A DNA stretch of 64,000 bases from Exophiala sp. HKRS030 (Eukaryota; Ascomycota; Eurotiomycetes; Chaetothyriales; Herpotrichiellaceae): assembly GCA_023897205.1 (NCBI GenBank), contig JAHWDD010000001.1, positions 7,812,001-7,876,000 on the forward strand, written 5' to 3'. The notes beneath the pieces were generated by a model. That model searched no databases. It had not been told where the DNA came from and saw only the letters and a program-made list of their open reading frames with translations. How positions within the stretch are numbered: the first letter of the stretch is position 1; every line of letters begins with the position of its first letter. A program made the translations under genes and the position numbers. Positions 18,401-31,422 of the stretch are shown one piece after another.

Positions 18401-21400
18401 GAATGTTCATTCTTCAGGGTATGACGAACTAGGGGCGAGAAAGGCTAAGGACGCCTCTGCGCCGAGACAACAATGGGCTTCCGGCCTCGGATTAGGGGTC
18501 GATGGGTAGTGGCAGTGGGTAGTAGGCAGTGGGCAGGCAGCTTTGTGGTTCACTGAGCGAATGTAGACCAAGGTCCTCGGCCCTTTGACCCTGGATACTA
18601 TGGGAGTAGCTAACGACTTGACTTGGGGAGGACTTTTCTAGTCCTGAGGTCTTTGAATCTCAAGTCCTCAACTTGACGACTCCTTGCAGGTGCCTTGTTA
18701 ATGACCTCGCTTGCTTTGGCGTCGTTCCTAACCTCAGCGCATGGATCAACCATCAATCAACGATCAGCACTTGTGGTAGCCAGAAAGAGTATGGCACACG
18801 CAGGTACGGTGTCCACGAGTCTCCTCCGTATGCACTCCGTATACGATCTAGCTTGATTGGTGACCAATTGTGCTGTAATGTCAAATTGACGAGGCACTGA
18901 CACTTACCGTGTCCGTTCACCTTGCCTTCCTTGACTTGCCCGTTACTGTCGCTCGGGACTTTGCAGACCTTCTCCCGCTGATCACTCAATCTTTGCTGAT
19001 GGCGTTTTTTCTCTAATGAGATTTCCACGAGCCGAGGCAACAAAGTTCGATGACGACGGCAATGGTCATGTCGAGCGATTTGGGGTCTGTGTTCGAGCAA
19101 CCATGGTACAGACTCCGTACTACGTAGATGTTTGCGTCGTGCCGTGGTCAGGACGGATCGTGGCCCGTGGCCCGTGGCTTAGATGTGGCGGTCCCATTGT
19201 CAGTATCCAATTTGTACAACCTCGTCGACCCAAGGCACAGGACGGCATTGGCATCAGCATCAGCATCAGGACAGAGGATGGGGATGTCTTGGCTCTCAAT
19301 AAACCACAGCACCAGCGTGGGATGGCCGGAATGGAACTCATTCGACATATCCGTCGTTCAAAGCAGTTAGGATGATGTATCTGAGGGATACACAAGTGTC
19401 CAATCGTGAATCAACCTCATCCCTTTTCCTGAGGGATCCGATGTACTCCTGCACTGACCTGCTGCCATGGCCTATAGGACGTCGTGCTGGGAGTAGTTAT
19501 GATTAAAGTACTGTTGTGATTTTTGAGTTATCCCACAACCAGGTCAACTGGTCGGAAGCTACTGCAAGGCCACAATCACTCTTCACCTGTTCTCGGCGTG
19601 GCATTCGTCCATCAAGGGACCGAGTTCCTGTAGCCTGTAGGCTTGTACATAACCTATCTACTCCGTACAGTAGGTGGTCCTCACAAGCCCTGAGCTGATG
19701 GGGTCCATAAAGGACTCGTTCCGTCTGGGGGCCAGGGACAATTTTTGATGAACGCTCGGTCCCTTGCCTCTACGGACAGACAACATCAAGTCAGAATTGT
19801 GGGCAGATCCCCAAACCTACAATTCGTTACTCCGGGTTGCAAGTCAAAGTCAATCAGAGGCTAAGTTGGAAATCGCGTGGCCAGCTGTTTTTACTTTGAC
19901 AGGCAGGCAGGGAAGTCTCTGGGCCCTGGCCCCTTAGGCCCTGACATCTGGGAATCTGGAATCTGGAGTCTGTGCAGAGAGTGCAGAGTGCAGATTCCTG
20001 GCTGGAGCAAGATCTGGATTGAGTTTTCCGGATTGCGCCCGTTGTTATGCCACAGACATGAAACAGTGAGACGAACTCTCCAGGTCCTTAGCACCGCCAC
20101 CTAGTACTTGGAGGTCCCTGGGTCAGTACCTCTTAGTGTACATCCACCATCGCCGGCACGGGTCGTTAAATTGTTCAAGTTTCTCGCGGTGGTAGCTAGT
20201 GGACTAGCAGCCTGCCGGATCGACAGCATCATGCTTCACTGGCATTCCCACTCAGGAACAACTTTGGCTTTAGAGTTGGTCGACGGCTCGAATCTGAGCG
20301 TGGCAGGCACTGGCAGGCACTTACCTGCGACTGCACTGGCACTTGCACCTGCCCCTGCACCTGCAACAACCAACTAGAGTCCAACTAGAGTCTCTAGATA
20401 GATTCCCGGTGGGATCCAGGTACAATCTAGGTACAATCTAGGCGGCACAGGCAGGCCACAATCGCAAACTTGTTTTTGTTCTCCAAAGTTGCCTCTGTTA
20501 GGTTAGCCTATTGACGACTGAAACGAACCCCCGCGCTGCCATGTGCTGCTGGCCTGCTACAACCTACAACCGACGACGTAACGTGCCTACCGTGCTGCCC
20601 TCTTGGAAGCCGGGCCTTGCGCGGCCCTGGCACAGTCTCGCCTGTAATTACCAAGGCACACTACTCCGTATGCTAGTCGACGACGACTTTGACGCGGATC
20701 ATCCTCAAAACACTCATGTAGAGCCCAATCGTGAGTTATAACTCGTAACTCGTCGGTCACGTCTTGTTTCGCTAGGCAGCAACAGGAGTAATGGCTGGAT
20801 GACGGGTGCTGGGTTCGTGATAACATCATACATCTCTCGTTTCCGACATCTGCTAAGGAGCCCGGACGTGATCTGGTGGGGTGTCCGTGGGCGTGGGTGG
20901 GAGGGGGGGCAATGAAGGTGGTAAGCAAGGGCTCAGAGTCAGTGGCACATGCCAAACTCAAAGCTTACAGGTGGCAATGATGAGAAAGGTCAAGATCGAC
21001 ATATCAACAGATCAACAGTCAAGCCAAGTACCACCCATCACTATCATTTGTCCAAAGGCGAGTACCAAGCCTCAGACTTATCTGCCGATACGCAAGGTAC
21101 AGCGTGTTATTCAGGCACCTCGATCTAAGCGACAGGCCATGACGCTTTCCAGGGACATTGGCACGAGTTACATGGCCATGACTGCTAGGTATCAACGCAG
21201 AAGACAATTGTACCCTCGACTTCCAGCCACCTATCATGCGCACCATAACTCAGAGATTGGTGGTAGGGCCTAAGTTGAAGGCCAGACGCTGTATGTAGGT
21301 AGTACATAGTAACTCACGTACCATACCTCGATACCCACTGTGTGCTACTGGGACCTGACCTCGCCGGATCTACAGAACTATATTAACTAATACGGGGATG

Positions 21401-24400
21401 TACGGGGTACCTAGTTAGTATGGGTCTGAGGCATCGTGAGATACCTACCACCAACTTACTCTGGGTGTTTGCGTACCAGGAAATTGGAGCCCATTGATCG
21501 GAGGAGAGTAGAAGCAAAGTACTTACTTGGTGAAAAGCAACAGGAAGATACACCTGAAGACTATCTGACGTGCCTAGATCGGTACCTACCAAGGGGTAGT
21601 AATCAGCTACTAGGTACCTGGTACTGTGTACTGTGGATAGCGGGTGCAGCGGATGGGGATGAGCATGGGGATGGGCATGGCAGGTAGTTACCTGGGTCGT
21701 GCCTGCTTCATCAATCCGTGTTTGCGTTTTGCTGGCAATTCTGCGAAGGATCAAGATCTTGCAGTCCACCCATCTTCCCGACTCATCGACTCACCAACTC
21801 ACCACATCTCAAGTTAAACTAAAGCTGCAGCCCGTGTTCACCAGCTACTAGTCACCTAGTAGTACATTAGTTATTGATTGCATTCTCGGATCAAGATTCG
21901 TGTCCAAGATTGGAAGTTACCGTACCTGCCTTTATCTGTGCACGTCTTCAGAATCGTAACCCGTTCGCTAGCCAAGACGCTGCCGTGGGTGCATACCTAC
22001 CCACTTGTCCCAGCACGTCCAAGGCACCGTTGTCAGCACTACCAACGACAATGGACGTAGTACGCCTTCATCTCCAGCTGCAGGTTCAACTCCCACCACC
22101 TGGTCATGTCGGCCAAAACCCTTTGACAGGTTGGGGATGTGACATTGTCATATTCTTTTTGACATGTGTCATGGTTCGGAAAAGTCAGCTCAATAACTCC
22201 CCAGTTCCCGCCGTCAGTGTCAATCGACTGTCAGAATTTTGGCGACCCTCTTAGATGCCTTCTCGTTGCCAACTGCTAACAAACAGGTTAAACCTACAGG
22301 GGATAACACGATTGACACCCCCGTTCACGAATCATGGCCAGAGTGTGCATTAGTGCCTTGCTCGATGGCGTCAGTGGGCCTCTTCCGGTGACAGGGCCCT
22401 TATACCCTAAAACCAAAAGGTTTCCATCAACCACTGCCGTGGTACGCGGGAAGGACACTCCCCAAAGCCTAGAGGACCTGAGCGCATGGCAGGCGAACAC
22501 CTCCGAGTCCCCAAGGTTTGAAGGTATGCCAAATATTCACTCTTCTCCGATCCCAGCTCCAAGTCTTATTGCCTTGTACCCTGTCACCGGCAGGGCTCTG
22601 GTTTGATATTGCTTCACTAGGCACACTTTTAAACACGGGAGCCCAAAAAGAGTTCGCCGCAGCCCTTGGAGAGCACTCCTGGGCAATGATAAATGATAAT
22701 ACTATGGATGCACCTACAGTATCCATTCCATGGCCCGGATGCTAGGTATTGTGGCTGTGGCAACAACGACAAAGGAAGTCTATTAGCGAGAAACCAACCT
22801 ATGGACTCGGTTCTTTGTCAGGCTCATGGCGATCACTCATCTGTGGCACGAGCGCTCCTGGCACGCCGCTGGTGTGTCTAACGGCTCTGCAGATCTAAAG
22901 GCAAATCAACCCGACATTCACCCTCCCAGTATCGATCCCACCCCTCCCTTCGGTTTCAAATTTACGGATGACCCAGTCCTCCATACGGCATATTGGTTTC
23001 TCATGATCAGAACACGAGGTGCCCACCAGTCAACCCTCCACTCCCTCCACCAGTCATACTATTTCCATGCTTTCCCAAAGGCCCTATTGCCACTTGCCTC
23101 AGGTGGTGACCATTGGCAATGCACCGGACTTTGCACCTTGTTTGTCCAATACTCGGAAATATAGTCCGGCGGGCGGTAGATAGCGTACGCATTCCCTGGT
23201 ATGGGGGGCGTGCCCCGTGCGAGTCACAAGCATCAATGACTTTCTACTTCTGAGAGTCTCAAAAGTCAGAAGGTGACAGCATCCTTCTTCAGATCTTGCA
23301 GAGGCGAGTTGAAAGTTTTCAACCAGATCCCGATCTGTCATAGCTCCAGACCGGGTCTGAGACTTTAAGACAATAATATTCTCCCAATAATGGGTTGAGA
23401 TCCTTTGGCCCCATCCTCCTATTAGGCTGCCACAAGTGCTACACTCATTCGTTGATCGGTTAGAAAGTCTCGGTTGTTGTGTGAATGCTTTAATTCATTG
23501 GTGCGGCTCCAACAACAAGAAGCCATCCGAACCTGGGGCATCAACTACTTGCACGCGCAAACATGGATTATTCCCGAAGACGATCCCTTGCGTGGAATGG
23601 TCCTGCTGAATCTCACAGAGCTGTCCCCGAGTCTCGGGTCAGGGGCAGGGGTTTCGTCCCAGGCGGTACTGGTCGTCACGAACTCACTGTCCAGCAAGCA
23701 ACATGAACCATGGACCATCACCTCAACTCTGGTCAACGCTGACTAATACGAGGCAGTCAGACAAGATGACGACGATCTCCGGAAAAGGTCTCCCAACATG
23801 AACTTGAACTTGAGCCTGACATATGCGGAAATTTTACGTCAAGGTGTACACACATACCAGTTGAACGACATTGGAGGTGGTCTGAAGTACGAACACAATT
23901 GAGATTTCGCTTAGCATCATACGACTACAGTTCCCAGTGAGTAAGATCCCCATACTTGTGCCTGCGACTCACAGACCAATTTGCTGAAAGGGGACGCCAG
24001 GGTACTAGTTGTCGTTAGTCGAAAGTTGAGAGTGGAGTCCTCAGTACTGAACCAAAAACATTGTACTTGACTTGAAAGCGAAACTCTGGTCACTAGTCCC
24101 TATCACCAACGTGTTTCATGTTTCAACTTCCAAATCCTCAGGCGGAGCTCTTCAGATGGTGATCTGAATATTTCTCCACTAGTCTTCCCCGAATCAGCCG
24201 CATTATTGCCCTCGTTATAATTCTGTAAGTTTCCATCTTCAGCTTGCTCCCTCAATCCACCTTACACAACGGTTGTCTGTGACTCGGGTGCCGTTCTTTT
24301 CCTCATGACGTTACGCTTGGGCAGACTCGCAAACGCCTGGCGACATACAACCGACAAGCACCATAGAAGTTGACAAGAGCGACTTTCCTGTCATTCACCG

Positions 24401-27400
24401 GCCAAGACTCAAATATGCATCGACACGAGACTCGGTTACTTCACAATGTAAAAGGCATGCATATTATCTTCATGAAAACTCTGTCTTCTTAGGCATACGC
24501 TGTGGCTCTGACAGTGGGAGCTGACTGGTGCCTCCAAGGAAGTAGGTTCCCACAAGTTGAGCATTGACATACTGTAGTTGACCAGTTGACATCTCAACGA
24601 CCAAAGCCTTCCCGCCTTCCGCCATCCGCCATCCGCCTGCCACGGAATGACGGGGCTACCGGGAGAGAAAACCCTTCTGATCAGTCATGAGTGATCTCAG
24701 GGTTCAAGCTCTCGAAAGTTGAAAGCATGACCACATGGCCACACTGGCCACCTTGGCAGCTCAGCCTATGCAACCCGGATGAGAACCTCATCCTTCCCCT
24801 TTGCGCCTTAGTCCCTCCCCGAGCCGTCCGCAATTACGCTAGAAGCCGTGGCAAGCGACTTCTAGAATTAGTGCCTTTTTGGGTAGCACGGTGGCCTGTC
24901 AAGCACACCCATCAAGCCACTTTTTCTGCAAAGCGACCACATCCAACGTCACGGTGTCAAAATACTGCGTACATTATGACTTCCATTTCTCGATTCTGTG
25001 AGCATGGGTATACATCATCTCTTCGTCAAGCTAAGATTCCTTTAATCCACAATTCTTGAGGCGCACCCGGTTCGTCTCGAGATCATCTCAATATAGATTT
25101 TACAACCTACGAAAGGGAAATGGCATCCGGGATAGTACTAGTGCATGTCAACTTGTTGTTGCAGTGTTCCATTTGTGGTCATGAGCCGTGCCTCGATCAC
25201 AGATTCTGTGAGTCCTTGACTCATCGCTGTTCTTGTCAAATTTCGCGGGTGTCGTCCGCTCTCTCGGAAGGCGTGCATGATCGTTCCTAGCCGCTGGGCT
25301 GAACTCGTGGCATTTTACGATCATATCATGCCCTAACCTGCCGTCACATCCCTGACTGAAGCACGAGTACAGAGGGGAACACATCAAACACCATGTTAGG
25401 GGCACAAGCCAAGTTCTTCAAAGGAAATGTTTCTTCTGTCGATATCTCGGCTAACGTAACTCGCCGACACGATAGACTGCCCATTTCTCCATCTGCTCTG
25501 GCCACATGATGTCCTCCGCCCATTATAGAAGTCGATCCTCGTTAACGGACTCGAGTGGTTAGCTGTACTGTAGTCCGTAAATGCAACAAAGACAACCAAT
25601 ACCCAACATGTTTTGAATTCCCCCGGCCTCCGAGTCCTCCGTCATGACTCGTTCGGGAAGCAGGAGAAATCTTAGATACTTCACCTTTTTGATTGTCAAA
25701 AAGTGGATTTGACTCGCTTAAGCCCACGCTGCCCAACCCGCGCGAAGATATGCACTGCGCAGATCTTTGTTCCAACACTTGCGCGTGGCAGGCTGGCAAA
25801 GTGATCCAAAAAGGATCGACAAATGTGGATTCCGGTTGCTGGCTGACCCAGGTGCCCAGGTTAACGTGTCGGTTCAACCCGCCGAAGGAACACAAAACCA
25901 TCTTCCTCTCGACGGATATCTTTTCGAACAATTCCAGACCCAGATTGATCCACCTATTTCGACAACTGATGCCCAAAAAAACCCACTTGTCATGCTGTCC
26001 TCTCTATGTACAAACGTTAACCTGCTCAGCAAATCGCGAGACTCAAAGTCTATCGGCTCGCTTCAGACCACTCGATGGAATTACTAGGTAGTTAGTTACT
26101 TGGTCAGTTACAGTAGCTGGGTGGGTAGGGTTAGCTATCTCCCCCAGTGCCTCTTACGGAAGTATGTACAGGACACAGTACGGAGTACATATCGCTTAAT
26201 CCACGACCCAAAAACAATGGGTGGTCAGTCAGGGGGTTGTCATCTTGGGGCTCTGGATGGTGACTGTAAATGGTAGATGCACTGCCAGGCAAGCCTCTCT
26301 TGAGTCGTCACTAACTATGTAGCTAATTGACTAAAAAAACGGGAATCGCGGGACATGCGGACGCAATGGTCAATATTAACGGTTATTCTTATTATTCATA
26401 TTCATATTCTTGTGCAGAAGACGAAGCCCCCCCGTCGGCCCTACGCCGTAGGCCCGTCCGTACATGGGATCCTAGCCCTATCTATTCCCCCAAGTCCGCA
26501 GTCGTGACTCGTAACTGAATTGACCACCCAGTCAGTCCAGTCGTCTTGCCAATTTTCGTATCCCCAATTTCATTCTCCTGGGATCATCGCCGCCTTACAG
26601 CCTAACCTACTCGGTACCTAGTTATCGGATGCCACCCTACCCCTAGTTCCAGTACCTACATAGTTGGTCGGCGGTCGAAGGCCACACACACACGGGAAAA
26701 CATCCCTTCTCTTGTCAAGGAACTAAATAGGTGGCTAACTAACTAGCTGTGCTCCCGTACAGATAGAAAGTGAGAAAGTCTCCAGAATGTGTTGTGGAAT
26801 CTTCCAGAGCCAGACGAAAAAAAGCTACTTAGTTATGGTTGAGCCTAATTGGCTAACACTAAGTAGAAACTTACTTGCTCACACCGCGTGTCTACATGTA
26901 TGCATACGAGAGACGATCGCTTGCGTCTTTGCCTCGTGGTTCGCCTCATCCTGACTAGTTGGCAAAACACCTACCTAGATACTCGATTAGTTGCTGTTGA
27001 CGGACTCCTGAGGTCTAGTCGATTCACACGAGACTCCAAGGAAAGGTCCAGACAGCGAAAGAGTCAAAGACCAACTAACTAATTACCTGACTAACCAACC
27101 ACACCAGCATGGCCAACCAGGCCAACCGGACCGTCCAGACCAATCCACTGACTAGCAGCACCGACACGGACTCGAGTCATCTTACTCGGCTCTGGCGCCG
27201 CGTGCCTCGTCCGACATGTCAGGTCTGCATCGGACCACTGCCTACTAGGCTACACTAACTACTGAATGAAAAGCGAGAAGCATGATTTTTCCACTTCGTT
27301 TGTCATCCAATGGTTCTGCTGCGTTGCGGGCCATATGACAGTCTGCTGGCTTGTCGATTGTGACTCGTGACTCGTGAGCTCGGAATAGCAGCGACAAAAC

Positions 27401-28148
27401 GTGCTCCATCAGCAGTCCCAGCAGTCAGTCGGGCGTCGAGGCCAAATCTAGGCTAGTCGACTAACTAACTAATTAACTAACTAGTAAGTAAGTACTGTAA
27501 CTGGCTCTCCTCCGCCAAATCTCTCAGCCCTTCATCCCAGCTAGTTACAGTAGAATTGCTTCATTCGGTCGGGCAAGAGGGCGGCCGGGCCCGCCTGGCA
27601 TACCGCAACAATGGTAGTTAGATTTGAATGGAGCCCGAATTGTGCATAGTTTGTGGGTTGTTACCAGCTTGATCCCTGATCAGCCTCGCCCGCGGCGTCG
27701 CTGTCAACCTTTGCTTAAGTGCCTTCAGTACATTGTTCGATCGAGATGGCATGACACGACTTGTCTCTGACTGACGGACACTGACCAGGGTTGTTGTTGC
27801 TCAGAAGAAGAGTCAGCATCTTAACTTCTAAAGGCTGCGACGAACTAGTTACATAACTAGTTAGTGTGTGCTACGAAGGACTACTAGCTTCCCTTTCCCA
27901 AGTGCATGCATGGAAGGCAGGGCAGAACATGGGCTCGCTTAGAGAACAAAGGAAGGGTGGGCGCAAAACCACGCGACACTCCCTCGTGGCAGTCACTCAC
28001 TAATGGTAACTAGGCGCACCTAAAGGAGGTGTGGTGTGGCTGCGGTGCTTGCAAAAACAGGGAAAAGGAAACGGTTTTCTCGTAATCGCGTAGTCAAACA
28101 TTGTGCATTATTATCATTTCCAATAGTTCTTCTGAAAAGGTCCACCTG
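18401..28148. other. Long gene-free tract
   Basis: In almost 10 kb I find no open frame with a recognisable domain, no convincing set of spliced exons, and no tRNA or rRNA. Base composition looks balanced rather than AT-rich, so this does not resemble classic RIP-mutated repeat DNA. The tract holds several TACTCCGTA/TACGGAGTA motifs (19659, 20662, 26179), small direct repeats (for example GCATCA units near 19250 and CCAACTAGAGT twice near 20370), and from 26.3 to 27.9 kb many TAACTA/CTAACT words. It could hold long noncoding RNA or distal regulatory DNA, or decayed mobile DNA. None of these can be supported from sequence alone. Confidence 0.5.
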
Positions 28149-30936
28149 TCAAGGCGGCCTCGCAACTTCATGGTTGGTTTCTAAGCCTTGTCGAAGAAGG
28201 CCCATGGCTTCTTCTGCACCTTCGTCTTCGGCTTCGGTCGCCTCGCGCAGAGCTCCTGCACCAGCGACGAAGTCACCGGCCTTTTGCTTGTCTTCTGACC
28301 CAGACAGGATCCACCACACGTCCTTTTTGGTGAGGATGCCGCGGAACGCCCCTCGGTCGACTAGCAGGAGATACCGCAAACCGAGGTTTTGAAACATGTT
28401 GACTGCGAGTTGCAGCGAGCTATTCGCGTTCAATGTGATGGGCGTCTGGTCCATCCATGGCCGCAGATCGATACCCCGGACTGCATTCATTTCGGAGTGA
28501 TAGATGAAATAGCACGGGGTTTGTGGGGTAACCGCTTGGGGCGGAGGGCTTCGCTCTGGGGACAGAGCCCCAGAGCGCTGAGAGAGTCGCTCCAATGCGA
28601 ACGATAGTTCGGCTCGAGAGATGTAGCCCAGTAGAGTATTCTCGCGAAACGACTGACGTCTGGTCGTGTCGTCTACCCCGATCGCGTCGCTTTGGACCTT
28701 CTTTAGTGCCACCACTGGGAATCCACGGTAAGGTGTCGATCGGAGTTTCTTCTGTAGAGACCGCACTGTGTGTGGTGCGTTAGCGTCTAGACATTGCATC
28801 TCCTCCATTCTCGTCATCAGGTTCGCTACGGACACGTGGGGAATCTGTGCGGCGTCTTTGTTCTCCAGGTATGGGTACTCCTTGAAGTGGATCCATGATT
28901 CGTATATGCCACGAGCACTGAAAGCGTCTCCTATCCACTTTGCCAGCATAACCGATATCATGATAGGGAGAACATACGTAAGAGCACCGGTCAGCTCGAA
29001 CATGATCACCACGATGGATGCTGTCATGCGTGTTGTCCCCGCAAGTGCTGATGCCGCACCCACAATGGCGTAGGTTCCTGGAATCACACATGGGAGTTCC
29101 GGTTCGCATGCTGCAAAAATCACAGAGGTGGGGAAGTTCCTGTGTGTAAGCTCGACTAGAGCTCCAACCGTCCGCCCATACAATGCACCAATGGCCAGAG
29201 TTGGCAAGATAATACCGGCTGGTATTTGTAGACCGAAAGTGATGCTCGCGAGGAGGAATCCTAGCAATGCAGCCGCAACAAGGAGCCAAGCCATGGCCAG
29301 GGATCCAGCCGTCGTGACCTTGCAGAGTCCAAAGATATCATTGTTGCCGATACTTGCACATTCGGCGAAGAGGTAATAGACCAATTCGGAAAGTTGAGCC
29401 CTCATGAACAAATTCGGGAAATTGATGAGCGCTGAGATAGCTGAAACAATCAGTACTTCGAGCAGAGGCTTCTCCCTCAGTGGATTACTGTCGGATTTCC
29501 TCAACCGTGCCACCAACATATTCAGCTTAATGAACATGCCGCCATAGATTCCACCAATCACCCCAAGCAGGATGAAGGGCAGAATCTCGAAATTATGCCA
29601 AGCTTCTGAATATGTTACTTGGTAGAGGACGATTTTGCCAGTATGAAATGGATTTAACGCTTGAAGTGTGACAGCTGCGATCATTGCGCAGACGAATGAT
29701 TGCCACATTGTCTTGTCGGGGAAATAGTAGGAAAGCTGCTCAAGAGAGAACAAGACACCTCCGATAGGCGATCCGAATGCAACAGAGATGCCCGAAGCTG
29801 CCGCAGCTGACAGTACCTCTCGTTTCCGAGCCTCGTTCTGACTCAATGAATCAAAGGGCTTCATGATAATGTTGGCGCAGCAGCAGGCGAGATGGACAAA
29901 CGGTCCTTCTTTGCCTAGCCAGAGCCCAGAGGCGACGGCAAGACACTACCTCGCGTCAGGGAGAATGCGTAGAGGATCAATAACGGAACTTACCAAGCCT
30001 AGGGATTTCGTCACCAGAGTCCATGCTCCTAGAAAGCGTCTGATCACGAATCCGCCAAGAAGCGTTTTGATCTCGGGGATACCGCTATGTCTGGCGTAAA
30101 GCGAGTAGTGCTTGACTAGGACGGCAGCACAGACGGCAAAGAGAATCTGGTAAAATGGTCAACATGTATCCAACGCGAAAGGCTGGAGCCTTACAGAGAA
30201 TAGTATGAAGAATATGTAGCTGACAACATAGGCACCACCAGCGGAGGCAATGCCCATGGCTGATGGCCACGGCGTCCAATCTTGACACCGACTGTAGTCG
30301 TCATGACCCCAGCAGCAGAACTGCTTATTGAGATAGAATTGGCCACCACCGTTGCCCTTCTTGCAATATCCCGTTTTGATATCACCAAGCCAATCAGAAG
30401 CAATGTTTATGGCTGCTGCGACGCACCCGACAGAGATACCTGTAGCCACCAGGACGATCCAGATCTGACTGGCGTCGAAGAATTGCCTTAGCGTTCCCAC
30501 GAACCCATGGCTGCTTGCAAGGAGTTTCCTCAGCCGCTGCCTTTCTTTGGTATACTCATAGATCCAGTCGATCGCGGTCAGGTCATCGTAACCTACACGA
30601 CGTCCTGGCCCTTCAATGTACCAGTCCGGCGGCCCACCTTCTTTCTCGGCACTTTCTTCTTGTCGGAAGACACCTGATGTGAAGCCGTTCCCATTTCTTG
30701 TATTCGAGGGCGATAGCCTGGCCGAATTCAGGGGAGATTGATTGCTCGACGATGTCGCATTTGATGCGCCGGGTTGTGAAGTGGTGATCGGGCGGGAAGG
30801 TTTGCTGATCAAGTCAGTCAAGCAGAAAATATGTAACCCCCCTGAATCCAGACCTTGCAGATATGTCGCCCGCATCGTCTGCGGAGAAAAGGTCCAAATC
30901 TGAGTGATCGCTCTGGTTGACATAGGCTCCAGACAT
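28149..30936 (-). CDS. CLC-family chloride channel/antiporter with C-terminal CBS pair
   Basis: Four exons (30936-30854, 30804-30195, 30146-29994, 29945-28149) with 48-49 nt introns encode 880 residues. The start MSGAYVNQSDHSDLDLF is the only ATG that feeds the first splice in frame. The soluble N-terminus is followed by the CLC membrane domain, with SGIPEIK in exon 3 and GKEGPFVHLACC in exon 4. The Glu of GKEGP is the conserved gating glutamate. GSPIGGVLFSLEQLSYYF and the GTYAIVGAASALAGTTRMT segment are further family signatures. Two CBS domains follow: MTRMEEMQCLDANAP onward and ITLNANSSLQLAVNMFQNLG to GILTKKDVWWIL. Yeast Gef1 is the best-known fungal relative and acts in Golgi/endosome ion homeostasis. 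Whether this protein is a channel or a Cl-/H+ exchanger, and which membrane it uses, is not decided by what I can see. It is divergent from CCT8, with a 486 bp shared upstream region. Confidence 0.95.
28552..28577. repeat. Perfect 10-bp inverted repeat inside the CLC coding sequence
   Basis: CGCTCTGGGG and CCCCAGAGCG are separated by six bases. They fall in the Ser/Pro-rich loop within the CBS region (residues LSQRSGALSPERSPPP). Confidence 0.8.
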
Positions 30937-31422
30937 GACTGCCTCGGGCTCACCTCTCTCTTGTGAATAGGACAGGCTGTGGCATTCTCAAGGGAAAGCT
31001 TGGTCCAAGATAACGGAAATATCGGTCACCATCAAAATAGTAGATTGAAGACTTCTGGTGTCATTGCATCTGTCAGGACCGTCGATCGCATAGATCGCGT
31101 TGACATGCGCGGGCTGGCACTTTGGGCCGTATGCGTGACTGTAGTAATTGTAGTAAGACGCAATAGTCTGACAAGTAGCTTTACGAGAATTCCTGCGTGA
31201 GCTTCACGAGGATTGGAACAATTGTATTACGTCAGACATGTGATTTTCCAGATCTTGTGAAATACTCCACCGTAAATGCCTTGGCATACGCAGCCTTGCG
31301 AGGCTACAGGCGTCAAGAAATAATTCAATATAATTTCACATTCCCCACCGACCATTGTACCAGTACCACGACTGTTCCGACTCCTGCTCATCGGCCTTGC
31401 GATCTCTCGCCATTCTGCAGAC
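30937..31422. promoter_or_regulatory. Shared divergent promoter region of the CLC gene and CCT8
   Basis: The CLC gene starts leftwards at 30936 and CCT8 starts rightwards at 31423, so this 486 bp must hold both promoters and leaders. The part next to CCT8 is C/T-rich, as usual for a leader of a well-expressed fungal gene. I see no motif I can name with confidence. Confidence 0.6.

Noticed and set aside
18401..28148. RIP-mutated transposon or telomere/centromere
   Set aside because: The tract is not AT-rich, lacks long repeats and reverse-transcriptase or transposase remnants, and lacks telomere-type arrays.
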